A stretch of DNA of 64,000 nt from Romanomermis culicivorax (taxonomy: Eukaryota > Nematoda > Enoplea > Mermithida > Mermithidae), in NCBI GenBank assembly GCA_963922205.1, contig CAWUHX010000014.1, positions 866,001 to 930,000 on the forward strand, in the 5' to 3' direction. A program made the position numbers and the translations under genes. The notes beneath the pieces were generated by a model, which saw only the letters and a list, made by a program, of their open reading frames with translations, did not search any database and was not told the DNA's origin. Numbering within the stretch: position 1 is the first letter of the stretch; each line of letters begins with the position of its first letter. Positions 46,061-57,113 of this stretch are shown here, piece by piece.

Positions 46061-47455
46061 TTAAATACTATAATCAGTAAAAGTCTCACGATTTTCATCA
46101 ATCATTACAAGAGAGTCAAATTCTGCATATATAGGTGCTTCAATACCGCCATCAGGTATATCTTCTCCAAAGTTCATTTGTAAGCTGGTGGTTCCATCAT
46201 GTATAAGTTCCCAAAAATTACCATCCATACCACATAGAGTCAAATCAAAAAAAAAATTGCACTATGCCTTGTAAAAGCATTTCAAGTAATTTCATTACCC
46301 TTATTATCTGTACCAATCCGTACACCTTCAAATAATTGTATGAAAGTACGTAAATATTTGTTTTCTTAAAAATTTAACATATAAGGATTAGTAGGCAATG
46401 TCGTAGTACCACTAGTTATTTTAATCTCATTTAATCCAAAATGTTTGAAATTTAAGGAACTCTGCTGATAATCACCCCTAGCACCAGCACCATCAACAAG
46501 TGCCACAACAGAGGATGAGGTAAGGGACCTGTGAACAGAGAGTTTAGAGGTGCTGATCAATGACTTGCTGTTATGTATAGACTTGTAACATGACATTGAT
46601 AAACAGGGTATTTTGCAGCCTCATTTTCTAACATAGATTCAATAGCTAAATTAATATTATCTGCAACTTAAACTTTTTTAATAAATAAAGACATACTTTT
46701 AACTTCGATCTTGTAGACCTCGTTGTCAGTAGATATAAATTTCTGCAAACAAAAACCATCTCTATGTCAGTATAAATCAATTTTCAAGGTACATTGATTC
46801 AATAGATGCGTTCTTGCATAAAAAGATCAGCATGTATGGGGGCCATTACCTCAACAATGGTACTGTTTTTAAAAATTTACACTCTTTCCAGACTGCCCTC
46901 TTTTTTTTATATCAAGAACTTTGTCCTTTTCGAAAGTATAACCTGCAGCTGTAACATGTGTCAATTTAGTATCGCGACCATAGTTCAATTCCTTTTCCCA
47001 ATAAGCTCTTTAAGCATATCTATGGCCACTAAAAATGTTAAAATGTAAAAACATGTGAGCATACATTTAATTATAAAACTTACCTGTCAGATATTAAATT
47101 TCCGTTTAAATAAATTTTGATCTGTTTTAAAAATGTTTTGCCAATCAAATTAATTGATGCTAAAACACTACCGGTGGATTGTTGTTGGCATCCAATGTTG
47201 AACTGAAAGCACTACCATTAGCCATCATAATTCAAATAGTAGAATATATAAAATTTTTTTTATAAATCTAACAAATGAGTATATGAATCAGGTGGAAGAA
47301 CAAACTCGTATGGTTCCTCATTAGTGCATAGATTTTGGAGCCGAATTCCTGACCAAAAACTTTATACCAATAGTGACCTGTGTTGGAGGTATGGTAAATA
47401 AATCTAATTCAGTTTTATTACTAGGAGATGATGCAGCATTAATAAATTTACTCAT
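46061..47455 (-). pseudogene. Maverick major capsid-like protein, broken
   Basis: Starts at ATG 47455 with a frame containing NKTELDLFTIPPTQ, the N-terminal signature of Maverick double-jelly-roll capsid proteins (the C. elegans F54H12.2 family). After a stop and frameshifts, pieces such as FLKQIKIYLNGNLIS (near 47130), HFGLNEIKI (near 46440) and YAEFDSLVMID (46160-46090) follow in family order, ending at 46061. Several frame changes make it a pseudogene. Confidence 0.75.
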
Positions 47456-47459
47456 TTCA

Positions 47460-47984
47460 AATAGATATCCTTGAAACTGACTACTCTACATGGAGTCTTT
47501 TTTAAGAATGAGGAATGTCTTTTTAGATATTTAGGATTATGTTTTTTTTGATGATAAGGATGATGACCATTATTCAACTTTTAATTGCTCTTTATATGTA
47601 CCATAGAATTTATATTTATATGCTTCCCTAGACCTTTTCCTTTCTGAATGCAATCACTGGTCTCCTGTAATATGTTGCTTGCTGCATTTCATCCATGATC
47701 AGCAACACTTTCTTTAAAAGAATGTCCTTCTACCACATGACCTGCAATTTTAGACCCTGCAGCAAGTGCATGCTTTCCTGCAGACTTTAACAAAGGCATA
47801 GTTAAATGCCATAACCTCTTAAAAAAATTACCCAACCCTACTCTTTGGTGTCTATAATAAAAAGGGTATGCAGCTCTAAAACCTTCTAAAGTGTCACCTA
47901 GTTGGAATTGATTATCTTGTATGCTATGTTGATAAAGTAATCAACAGTGTCCGGAACATATACTGTATGCATATTTTGCTTCAT
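47460..47984 (-). pseudogene. Maverick small structural protein, broken
   Basis: From ATG 47984 the text has YVPDTVDYF. After a frameshift comes YRHQRVGLGNFFKRL, then MPLLKSAGKHALAAG and GHVVEGHSFKE. This glycine-rich start followed by an amphipathic segment is characteristic of a short Maverick protein encoded next to the capsid gene. It ends just before the capsid start codon. Confidence 0.65.
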
Positions 47985-48180
47985 AAATCAAAATGAATAA
48001 ATAAATAATAAAATAAATTTAGAGCATTTGTGGAAATTCAATCTGACAACAACATGTCCAAAATGCAAATGAATGAATAAACACTCGTGAAAATTCAATA
48101 CTATTATAAGAATGAAGGACTATGCCCCCAGAAATTAAATTTAACTATAATGTTCCCTAATTGGAATAGTATAGATTCAT

Positions 48181-49026
48181 TCATACTGTTTTTATATTAA
48201 TTTCAAGTAGGGTAATTTCTTTCAACTGAATGTGTATATAGTGACGTGTTTCATATAATGGACTTACAATATATTTGTATTTTCCATGCACCTTCACTAT
48301 ACGTAAAAGTGATGCTGAAGTATTTCCAACAATTTGATCCTCAATAATATTACAATAAACATAAAAACTCTGTAAATCGTTTAAATTTGGTGGTTGAATC
48401 CCTAACAAATATAAGTGTTTATTTCCTAGATCAGCAAGAAAAACAGACTTAGATGGCGGAATATGAGCATCAGAATTTTGACAGTTGCCTCCAACAGTAT
48501 ATAGGTTAATATTGACACTACTATTTAGAAAATCTTCAGCAGTTGCATCAGAAGCAGTGCTAGCAGCACTAAAACCTAGAATCTCCATCAAACCGTTGCT
48601 TAGATCGATTATGTGCAAACTGGTACCACTTTTTATTTTCAAATTAACCAATCCTCATCCACGTTCATTATATGAAAACATGATTTCAATGTCTGTTCCT
48701 GCAATTGCTGCTCCAATTTTTGCATTCAATTCGTCAATTAAATCAGCAACATTAAAGTAATGTTTTTCAAAAACTATAACCTTAATTTCTTTAATGGGTT
48801 CAACTTTATTTCCAACACCATCTATAATTAATGTTATTACATTATCTCTGCCATAGTTGGAAATTGTAGCCCAGCTATAGGGGTATATTATTCCACTTAA
48901 CCCTACCTCCCAATTGCCATCTAGCTTTATATGGTAGGGTAGATAGGCTGAAAAATCTGTGGGTATGTTTCCATATTCACTATTACTAGGTAAAGTGATA
49001 TAAAATTGATCATGAAAGGTTGTCAT
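48181..49026 (-). pseudogene. Maverick-type structural protein, one internal stop
   Basis: A 281-codon frame from 49026 to 48181 is interrupted only by TGA at 48655-48657; both halves are in the same frame. The N-terminus FYITLPSNSEYGNIP and the later LDGNWEVGLSGIIYP are a conserved block of a protein found in Mavericks of many animals, thought to be a minor virion component. The second half has no recognisable domain. The single nonsense codon makes it the best-preserved gene of this relic. Confidence 0.72.
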
Positions 49027-49393
49027 TATTTATATTGTTAGCTGTTGTGGGTATTGTCTTCAAAGAGCTAGGTGAAAGTAACAGTCCTGGTACAGGGCTA
49101 GGTAATGAATATTCTATACATGCCCACAATAAGCCAAACCACAACTGTGTAGTATTATTGTAGAGAGATAAATTTATAATAGCTGTAATGACTACAATGT
49201 ATATTAGTATGACCTGACTAAAGAACACCACTTCGTTTCCAGGTAAATGTTTTCCAAAAAACTCCCAAACACTGACATGAGATGTTTCCAAAGTCGTGTC
49301 ATTACTACTATTCATTCCAAAATAAAAAATCTTATAAATTGGATAAAAAGGCAGAGCTAGTAAAGTAACCAATAAAATTATACAAAGATACAT
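49010..49393 (-). CDS. Small membrane protein of the Maverick relic
   Basis: An open frame of 127 codons, overlapping the next gene by 17 bases. Hydrophobic segments at about residues 3-25 and 57-80, and perhaps 84-105, suggest two or three membrane spans. I do not recognise a family. Its place beside the structural genes suggests a Maverick accessory gene. A ~50-bp tandem duplication (about 49370-49450) sits at and just upstream of its start. Confidence 0.45.
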   Translation of the reverse strand: MYLCIILLVTLLALPFYPIYKIFYFGMNSSNDTTLETSHVSVWEFFGKHLPGNEVVFFSQVILIYIVVITAIINLSLYNNTTQLWFGLLWACIEYSLPSPVPGLLLSPSSLKTIPTTANNINNDNLS

Positions 49394-49597
49394 AAAGAAG
49401 GTGGAGCAAGTAAAGTAATAAAATTATACAAAAATACATAAAGAAGGTGGAGCTGTTTTATTTTATAGTAATCTTCGATGTCAAAGCTAGAAAAACAATC
49501 CACATGCACATGAGTTATAGCAGTCTTTAAATTTTTTCCCCATAAAAAGAAAATATGGAACAACAGGATTATAAACAACTATTACACTTCTTTTATA

Positions 49598-49900
49598 GTA
49601 TTAAGAATCAAAACAACAATACTAGAGTTGTACAGGTGTTTCAAATGGTTTTAACTGGTTATATGCTAGTGAAATAAGCTAAAGAATTGATACGGCCATG
49701 TGTTCATGAGTTATAGAGGTCTTTATAGCTTTCCCATCCTAAAAAGAAAAACTACTGCAATAGGGTCATAAACAATAATTAAAACTGTACTGCAGAATTT
49801 ATAGTTTTGCTATTTATAAAATATTTTATTCATTGTTACTGTATAAATTTTGGTATATAGTTCTGTTTTCTAGTTTTTTCTAGTTTCAATAAACTTTATA
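49598..49900. promoter_or_regulatory. Divergent intergenic region of the Maverick relic
   Basis: Lies between the minus-strand structural genes and the plus-strand polymerase fragment and is very AT-rich. By position it would hold both promoters. The words GAGTTATAGxxGTCTTTA occur twice (about 49510 and 49710). Confidence 0.3.
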
Positions 49901-49919
49901 ATGAAACCTATATAGGAGG

Positions 49920-50564
49920 ATATCACTTCCGATGAGGACGACATGCATATGGAAATTTTAGAGGATATTACTTCTGATTGAGAGGAAGAAAAAAACTCGA
50001 TAATTATATTTAAATGAAGAAGAAGGAACTATTTTAGATTATGATGATGATAATAAAAATGAACAGTACAAAACTCATACACTGAACAGTCCTGATGAAG
50101 AAGAAATTTACGAACCAGTTCAGATTTGCGATGGGGGTATAACAAATACATCTTTTGTTGCCGATGATTTTTTCAAGTTAGATCAGCCCAGTATGGTAAA
50201 CATTAGACATTTTAATACTGAAGGTCACAAGTACTCTTTGAACTTTCATAATACTGGGTGTATGGATGATTTAAAGGCTCAACTTGCACCAAAATTTCAA
50301 TGCATAGTTGAACAAATTTCAGAGAATGTCCATGATAATGCACTTACGGGCTTTTCCTTTGACCATCCAGATTTGACAAAAGGATGCATTTTGATACCTT
50401 TCAGGACAGAACATGCTTTAACAGGTCATTTGATGGTGAATACTCTTGACGCTGTTCTTCAATCAAATGAGCAAATTAAAATTGATAGTCCAGAAGCTAC
50501 AATTCATACTATTGTTGTAAAACCACCTACTGGTCATGGTAAGCTAATTAAATTACAACCTTAA
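49920..50564 (+). pseudogene. Maverick type B DNA polymerase, N-terminal fragment
   Basis: Open from ATG 50193 to 50564 (123 codons), with acidic coding-like text upstream from about 49920 broken by stops. Residues GCILIPFRTEHALTGH and DAVLQSNEQIKID match the conserved pre-exonuclease block of Maverick polymerases, where the motif reads like PFRxxxxLT...VLQSNE. The exonuclease, palm and thumb are absent, because the frame stops after GHGKLIKLQP. Confidence 0.7.
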
Positions 50565-50759
50565 TTACTTGTTTGCATTTTAATGGTTTAAAACTTTTCC
50601 TTTCATTTTTCTTTCCTTATTTTCTTTTTTAATTTGCTGACGTCAAAGATGGGGTTCAGAAGAACAACTAGTCTTCATGCAACAACATGAGCTTCAGCTG
50701 TTGGGGATGTCAGGGGTAGGTGCTGCATGATCATTAACCCAAAACAGCAATATGTAATG

Positions 50760-50976
50760 TCACCATTGCTGACGTCAGGGATAGAACCTGTGAGACCACC
50801 CACCCCATAAAGCAACAGCAGAAGAAGCGGCTGTTGCAGAGGGTATTAGTGTAGTACGTGCACCGGACTTTTTCGACGTTGTTTTTACTGCAAATTTTTT
50901 TGTCTCCAGTGGGTTTCGAACTGTCGACTGTTGCATACAAGGCGAGCGCCTAACCGATTGAGCTAAACCATCCAAC
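50760..50976 (-). mobile_element. tRNA-derived SINE-like element, copy 1
   Basis: Minus strand: a tRNA-like head at about 50972-50900 has a perfect A box (TAGCTCAATCGG) and a B box (GTTCGAAAC), with loop CTTGTAT placing a TGT (Thr) anticodon. The acceptor and T stems do not pair well, so it is not a working tRNA. A non-tRNA body follows (CACGTACTACACTAATACC, then CTGACGTCAGCAA). Confidence 0.6.
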
Positions 50977-51477
50977 CTAACTGAGCTACGATTTAATTCT
51001 TATACCATGAATGAATAATCATAAAATAAATACAACTAAACTAATATTAGAATAAGTGCAGGATAAATAATCTCTCAGAAAGTATAAATTTACACTAAGC
51101 GTTTAAACAACAGGAAATTGATGAGCAATTTCTTTCATTATATCATTGAAAGGTGTTTTGTTAAATTTTCAGTATTTGTAGCAAGACAAAACTCGTGAAT
51201 TGACAAATCCATGACAAAAATTGTTTTTGACAAAAAATGAAATTTGTTTTTGATAAAAAATGCAATATTTGTAATGTGTAAAGTGTTATTTTTACTTTTT
51301 AAAGCTGTTAATTGCATAGTTTTCATATTACTTTTTGAGTTTTATGTGAAAAGTGTACTGTAGAACGACATCGGCTTACTGTAGGAAAAAATTGACATGA
51401 TTTTTGAACTCCACGGTATCGATTTACCTAAGTTACTATGTTACATATGCAAACTTCACAATGGTTCACAAAATATG
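50977..51477. other. Intergenic, nothing recognised
   Basis: AT-rich. A minor repeat TTGTTTTTGA(C/T)AAAAAATG occurs near 51220-51260. Confidence 0.35.
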
Positions 51478-51640
51478 AAGTCCATTGCACGTACTACACT
51501 AATACCGTTGCAGACATCAGTGGTAGCAACTGTAAGGCTAACCACCTATCGACAACAACACCCATTATTGTTGTTGCTGACGTCAGGCGTTATGACATGT
51601 GAAGTCATACCCTACTGCAACAATCCGAAAACAGAAGAAG
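51478..51640 (+). mobile_element. SINE-like element, copy 2 (head missing)
   Basis: Plus strand: CACGTACTACACTAATACC, then GCTGACGTCAGGC and related text match the body of copy 1 in inverted orientation. No tRNA-like head precedes it. Confidence 0.55.
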
Positions 51641-52259
51641 AAGGACCTTACAGTAAGTGGGGGAGAGAAAGAAGATGAAACTTACGTAAGGGTATCATAC
51701 TGTGATGCTAGCCTGAGAAAATTATTATTTTTTGTTCACACCAAATGTACAGATAAACAGGAAAAAAATTAGAATAAAAGAAAGAATGTAAATAAAGAAA
51801 AGAAAAATGGAATATTGATACTTACGAGTGTTAAATGTGTCAACAGTACGGTTGAATATGCTATGGACCCTAAAAGTGAGCAACTTTGACAATGCCCTGT
51901 TTGAGATAAGAAAAAAAATTGAGAATAAGTACTGTACACAAATAAGGGGATCACAGCCACATATGAGGTCCAGAATCAAGAATGAAGGGTATACTGTATC
52001 ATGGGGTTGTAAACTACGCAAAGTTCAGGGGCTTGTAGACCTCGAGAACTTTGATACTCAAGTACCTGTGTACAGGTATAGTGTAGTTAGAGTACGTGTT
52101 CAAAACAGGCATACAGTAACTGGTCCACCTCTAGGGGGTACAGTACACCACTCAGAAAAAAGGAAAAGAGAAGCAGAAAAAGGAAAAAGACAAAAGATAA
52201 AAAGGAGGGGAATAATTACAAAATAAAAAAAAGGAAAACCCAGAAGATGACTCAGAGGA
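51641..52259. other. Intergenic with one unassigned ORF
   Basis: A 132-codon plus-strand frame (51828-52226) ends in a highly basic tail (KRKREAEKGKRQ-type). No family is recognised, no splice context is evident, and a minus-strand hydrophobic shadow overlaps. It could be chance or a basic protein fragment. Confidence 0.35.
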
Positions 52260-52745
52260 CATATATCAGATTACAATATATATAAACTTGACTCTGGGGA
52301 CTCGACTCTAGGGGAGCTCGATTCTGGGGCAGATGGACCCAAAGTAGGGGGTAGACCCGACCTAAAGCAATAATTTACTCATCTCTGGTGGTAACTTATT
52401 AGATTTAAGGGCAGTACACACACATAAGGGCGATTAAATATACAAATAAATCCAATTTTGATCACACATAAGAGTGATATACGGCTTATGGTAATTTGAC
52501 TCAATTTAAGAGATGTTTTCCAGCTTAATATTTCTGAAATAAATGACATTTTACAACTTAATATACAGTATACCCGAATTAAGGGGATTCTGACTTATTG
52601 TATGGCTAGTAACTGATTTTAAGGGAGCTTATCTGACTTAAAAGGGAATTTGACCCAGTTTGGGGGAGTGTTCCAACTCAAGGGTAATTTTCTCGGACTT
52701 AAGGGCTAGTTGCCAGGCTTAAGAGTGATTTTCCAGCCTCGCCAT
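52260..52745. repeat. Word-repeat arrays (GACTCTGGGG and ACTTAAGGG types)
   Basis: First GACTCTGGGGACTCGACTC-type units (52286-52345), then units like TTAAGGGGATT, TTAAGGGAGCTTA, CTCAAGGGTAATTT and CTTAAGGGCTAGT up to about 52735, spaced 20-25 bp. Two neighbouring arrays of different words, as at other foldback ends. Confidence 0.55.
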
Positions 52746-54513
52746 TTCACATCAATCAGAAAAGTCATGTCACATTAATCGGAAAAGGGTCTGCCGTTGG
52801 GTGGAAATGCTGTTACACAGTCGCATTGATAGAACTCCATATCATATTGATAGAAAAACATGGTCCTGCCACAGTAAGTAACAGGTTGTGACCCCTGTTG
52901 GGTGACTTTTCTGTTCGACAACCTAACCCAGCTGGTACTGGCTATAGGGGAAACTATTGGTACTCTGGTGCTGCTCTGGAGTTACTACTGTAGAATAATG
53001 AACAACACAGCCAGGTTAGGGGTGACAATCCCAAGGTCCTGCTCAGTGTGAACAGGGACAAGATCATTCTTGAAAGGACCCAACTCTGGGACCCAATTGT
53101 GAACCAAGAGATCCCTTTTTAGCCCAAATCCGAGGGGAAGGAGCCCTTATTAGCTGGGGAAAACTCATGGAGAAAAACCGACTTAAATAGGATTCCCTAA
53201 ATTACCCACAACAATGTTTTAGTGAGAAGACTCAGTAGTCCAGCTACAACAACAAACGATTTGATGATGAGGGACCGGGTTCCTGGGTTGACGGTTTGGC
53301 TGTCGAAAGGGTGGGGGCAACTCCGACTGAATTCCTCAGAAAACACTGGAGGCGGAGGGCGACTCTTTTATTCAAATGTAAAATGGGGAACGACCTGGCA
53401 CAATACGCAACAGGCAAAAGTTTGTGCACATTAAAAGCAGCAGACACGACATTGAATAATAAAATATGCAAATTTAATAAAGGTGGCATGGAGGCTAAAA
53501 CAAGACGAAAACAGGAGTAAAACCCAAAGAATGAGTGAAAAACTAGAGAAAAATGCCCATTTAAGGACCTTGTCGGCTACAGTACAGCTTGGGCAGAGCT
53601 CATGACACCACATAGACATTTTCCCAGCCTGAATACATTAAGCACTGAGGCTGACTTTAGTGCCTATGCTAAACATATGAACGTCATTAGAAAAAACTTT
53701 GTAACTAGTTGTTTTGCGTGTCAAAAGTGATGCTAGTTTTATTGATAAGAAGGACATGGAATGCACCCAAAATAGCCATGAGATCATGGAGCTTGCTTGG
53801 CGGAAGATCTTTAGCTAAAGGACATACTGTAGCCCACATGCAAAAGAAATAAAATATACGGAATACAATAAAACAGAATAGAAAAATGCATGTCCAAAAT
53901 AATAAACAGAACGGATTAAAAGTAAATGATGAACAATCATGAAATAAAATGGTGAACAATTAACAAAAACAAAATATCAGCAAGATGAGAATCACGTGAT
54001 GTTGAGATTTGATCGGCACGTGACAGATTCTATGCTTCGATCCTCAAAATCTAACAGGTATACAGTGAGTAAAATCACTAAATTGTTAAATCTCACTCTC
54101 GGATCCTAAAAATCGATTGATCTAATGGGTTTACTCCCTAGAAGGTTAGATCCTATGCTAGGGGAATCTTTTCAAAATATAGTGGTTCGTGAAGCAAAGA
54201 CCTTTTTTATTGATCGTTTATGTATCATTTTATAGAGAAACCCTATTGTCATATATTCCTATTAATTATGTATTTGAAAACTTCAATTTGTACGAGCAAC
54301 CATGTTGACGCATGTTATTTATTGACATTATTTATATATTTTGAGAAACTAGCTAAACTTGAGATGCCTGGTCAAAAAATTGTTGACCATTGATAAGCAC
54401 TGAGCAAACTCCATCTAGCTAGCCACTGCTAGCCAACTGAGAAAATGATAGACACAAATAGTTAGCCTCGTGTTAGCCACCTAAATATTCCCCAACAGAA
54501 ACCAAGAACCTCA
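52746..54513. other. 1.8 kb without recognised gene
   Basis: Short frames of up to 84 aa have no motif. The text is less AT-rich near 52880-53420. No repeat partner was identified in the window. Confidence 0.35.
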
Positions 54514-54685
54514 TGAGTGAACAGGTCAAATATGATGAGAGAAACTTAAAAAATCATGCACGTCATGTTTATATTTATTCATTTTTTACCTCTCTTATTA
54601 CTTTGGCTATTTCTTTTTCCTTCGTCAATATATTAAAATAAACCATCATCCAATTTTATGCGATATAATGATAGAGTATTAAACA
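54514..54685 (+). repeat. 5' LTR of LTR-D
   Basis: Starts TGAGTGAACAGG and ends ATTAAACA. It matches the 3' LTR over most of its length (CCTTCGTCAATATATTAAAA and TTTTATGCGATATAAT are shared). TTTGGCGAGACTGGC just beyond it (about 54687-54701) is a plausible primer site beginning TGG. Confidence 0.82.
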
Positions 54686-54823
54686 ATTTGGCGAGACTGG
54701 CTTTCGAACCACGTGATTGAGATTCTGCGAGTTTTTCTTTTCCTCCATGCATAAGCTTAAGCAGCACAGCCAAGGTCGATAACAAAAGTTTTCTCTGCTT
54801 TACCCTTGAGCACAGTTATTTTT

Positions 54824-55196
54824 TTTAACAAACGGACAGGCGTTAATTGTTCGTTTTGTTAAAGTTAGATGGACAGGCATTAATTGTCCGTTTATTATTT
54901 TATAATTTTTTATTAACATACTTGCTTTTTGCCATTTTCGTTTAACCGCACGTCGGAGCAACAGCACCTTACCCTTATTGGCAAAAGGGGACTGGGCATT
55001 CTCGATAGCATAGAACTTTTGTTTTTTTTCACTCATTCGCCCAAATCGGCTTTTTATTTATAAACACACTTGCTTCCTTTTTATTTTTTGCCATTTTCGT
55101 TCTTCAGCACGTCGGAGCAACAGCACGTTACCTTTATTGGCAAAAAGGATAGGCTTTTTCTAATTTGTTGCTTTTGTTTCTTTTTTTATTCATTTC
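54824..55196 (+). repeat. Leader with duplicated segment
   Basis: The untranslated leader holds two copies of a ~120-bp block (about 54921-55035 and 55068-55195) sharing TTTTTGCCATTTTCGTT, CGTCGGAGCAACAGCAC and TTATTGGCAAAA. Just upstream, GGACAGGC(G/A)TTAATTG is repeated at 54835 and 54872. This could be a duplicated packaging or translation signal, but that is only a guess. Confidence 0.6.
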
Positions 55197-55199
55197 ATT

Positions 55200-57113
55200 G
55201 TGGATTCTCCTAGCACTTCTGATAACCAGGATCGTCCAAAAACCTCACTTTTTTGAGAAACTGACAAAATTATCGAAGCAGCTCAAAAGAAATATAATTC
55301 CAAACGTAATTTACGAGGTATGCCATTAGTAGACCCAAACGTTTAGGAAACAACCATTAGAAATGCTCTTTCAGACGTTATTGCACCTTTGCAGCAGAGA
55401 CTCGTTTTTCTAACAGGAAGAGTTGATAAGAATCGCCAAATGATCGTGCCCATTGATAATCGACTCACTGCAATGAATGACCAGTTGCAAAATGTTCATC
55501 TGCATCAAGCATCAGATGAAATCAGGAGCGCTAGTTTGCATTTTAATCTACTTTTAGGCTTGAGACCACCATCAATTTTCTCAGGTGCCCAGGGCGAAAA
55601 TCTTCTAGAATGGTTTGATAAATTTGAAAAATTCCGAACCTTACAAGGAATCCCTGCCAGAGACCATGATTATAGAATCACTTATCCTGAAAATTATCTT
55701 ACTGGAACTTAAACGGGGGAACCTTCAAGGAACTTAAACGTCGCCCCAACAATCCACTAGTTACGTTTCAGGATTTTAAAAAAGCTTTGCTGGCTATTTA
55801 TCCAACTGGTACGGACAGTGATCTCTTACAGCAACGAATAAAAGATCGTAAATAAAGATACAAAGTACCAGTTTTAGAATACATAGAAGATCTGAGAAGG
55901 ATAGCAAATTCTGCATATCCTGATGCAACTGAAAACATTAAACAATCTGTTATTAAACGAATTTTTCTCAGAGGATTACATACGCACATGCGAGAAGCTA
56001 TTGAATTTAGGAAATTCACAAATTTGGCTGAAGCCGTTGCAGCGGCTCAGTATGTTGAGTTGCAAATCGCACGAAAAGATTTGACCCATTCTGAATCATC
56101 TTCTGCCAATATTATTTATTCTCCAGAAAGTGATAGAGTGAAGAACCTCGAAAACCAATTAGCCGAAGTCAAACAAACAATTACGCACAAAAGCCATCAA
56201 TACTGTACCTTTTGCAGAACTAATATGCATTCAATGCAAAATTGTGACCAACGACAATTCGTGAATCAACGATCCAACTGCAAAATTTGCAGTCGGAGTA
56301 ATCAGGGAACCTTACAATGCCGATCACCCTGTCAAAACTGTGCGCGCACTGGGCATCGTACGGCAGCTTGCTCGATGCATCGCCGACAAGGTAATCAAAA
56401 TAACTTTATGAGAAACAATTATGATAATTTTCGGCGAAAAAAACCAATATCAAGATTCTAGAAACCAAAGAACATCTAGAAATTCACATAATTTTGGTCA
56501 AAATTCTATTCAAAATCACTCAGTTTCAAATTATTATTCATTCAATGAACAAAATAAAATACACAGACGTGATGGTCGATCTATGTATCCCAATAATTTT
56601 CAACAAAGAAATCCTGGTCAAAGTAGCCCATTTTTTAATAATTCTCATTCCAATAGAAATCAAAATAAAGCCTGTAAAAATGATAATCACTTCAGATATT
56701 CGAACAACCTTATTCAAAACAATTCAAGTGAAAATGATCATTTTCTGGAATCTCTTGATCAAGATGATGAAAATCTGCCCATGAATGATACACTTCAATA
56801 TTCCTATATTATAAACACAAACTTTGATTTTCAATCTGCAGGTAATGCTAATATGACTGTGAATCATTCTCGTGAAAGAAAATCTTTGAATCTAAAACCT
56901 ATCGATTCATTTTATGCAAAAGATAAAATTAGTTTCACTGATAAACCAGAAATGATTCATCCAGAAAGTACTGATCCTGAGAGTCATAAAATTCTTGATA
57001 ACACTTATTCAGAATTACTGTGTACATGCGCTTATTGTGCAGGTCATGGACACAGCAATAATCAACGTATTCAAGCTCAACATTTTGAGAATCACCGTCG
57101 CCAGTTCAAATGA
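55200..57113 (+). pseudogene. Gag with three zinc knuckles (LTR-D)
   Basis: Capsid-like text begins near 55200 and is readable in 55389-55712 (RPPSIFSGAQGENLLEWFDKFEKF, a gypsy Gag signature). It continues after frameshifts to 55988-56461. There C-x2-C-x4-H-x4-C knuckles lie at residues 73-86 and 115-128 of that frame, and a middle one at 98-111 has Gln in place of His. An Asn/Ser-rich extension follows (56421-57113) and contains another partial C-x2-C-x4-H. Gag would bind and package element RNA. Stops and frame changes make it inactive. Confidence 0.8.

Larger units (their letters stand above)
46061..50564. mobile_element. Maverick/Polinton relic
   Basis: Mavericks are large virus-like DNA transposons with capsid genes, a protein-primed polymerase and an integrase. 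On the minus strand here are pieces of the major capsid protein, a second small capsid-type protein, a third structural protein and a membrane protein. On the plus strand is the N-terminus of the type B DNA polymerase. The two groups diverge from about 49.6-49.9 kb. Integrase, ATPase, protease, polymerase body and terminal repeats were not found, so this is a small decayed fragment of an element normally 15-20 kb long. Confidence 0.75.

Noticed and set aside
50895..50976. tRNA-Thr gene
   Set aside because: A and B boxes are good, but the anticodon stem has a mismatch and the T and acceptor stems do not pair; better explained as a SINE head.
51828..52226. 132-codon basic protein gene
   Set aside because: No recognisable family or splice context and low-complexity basic tail; kept only as an unassigned frame.
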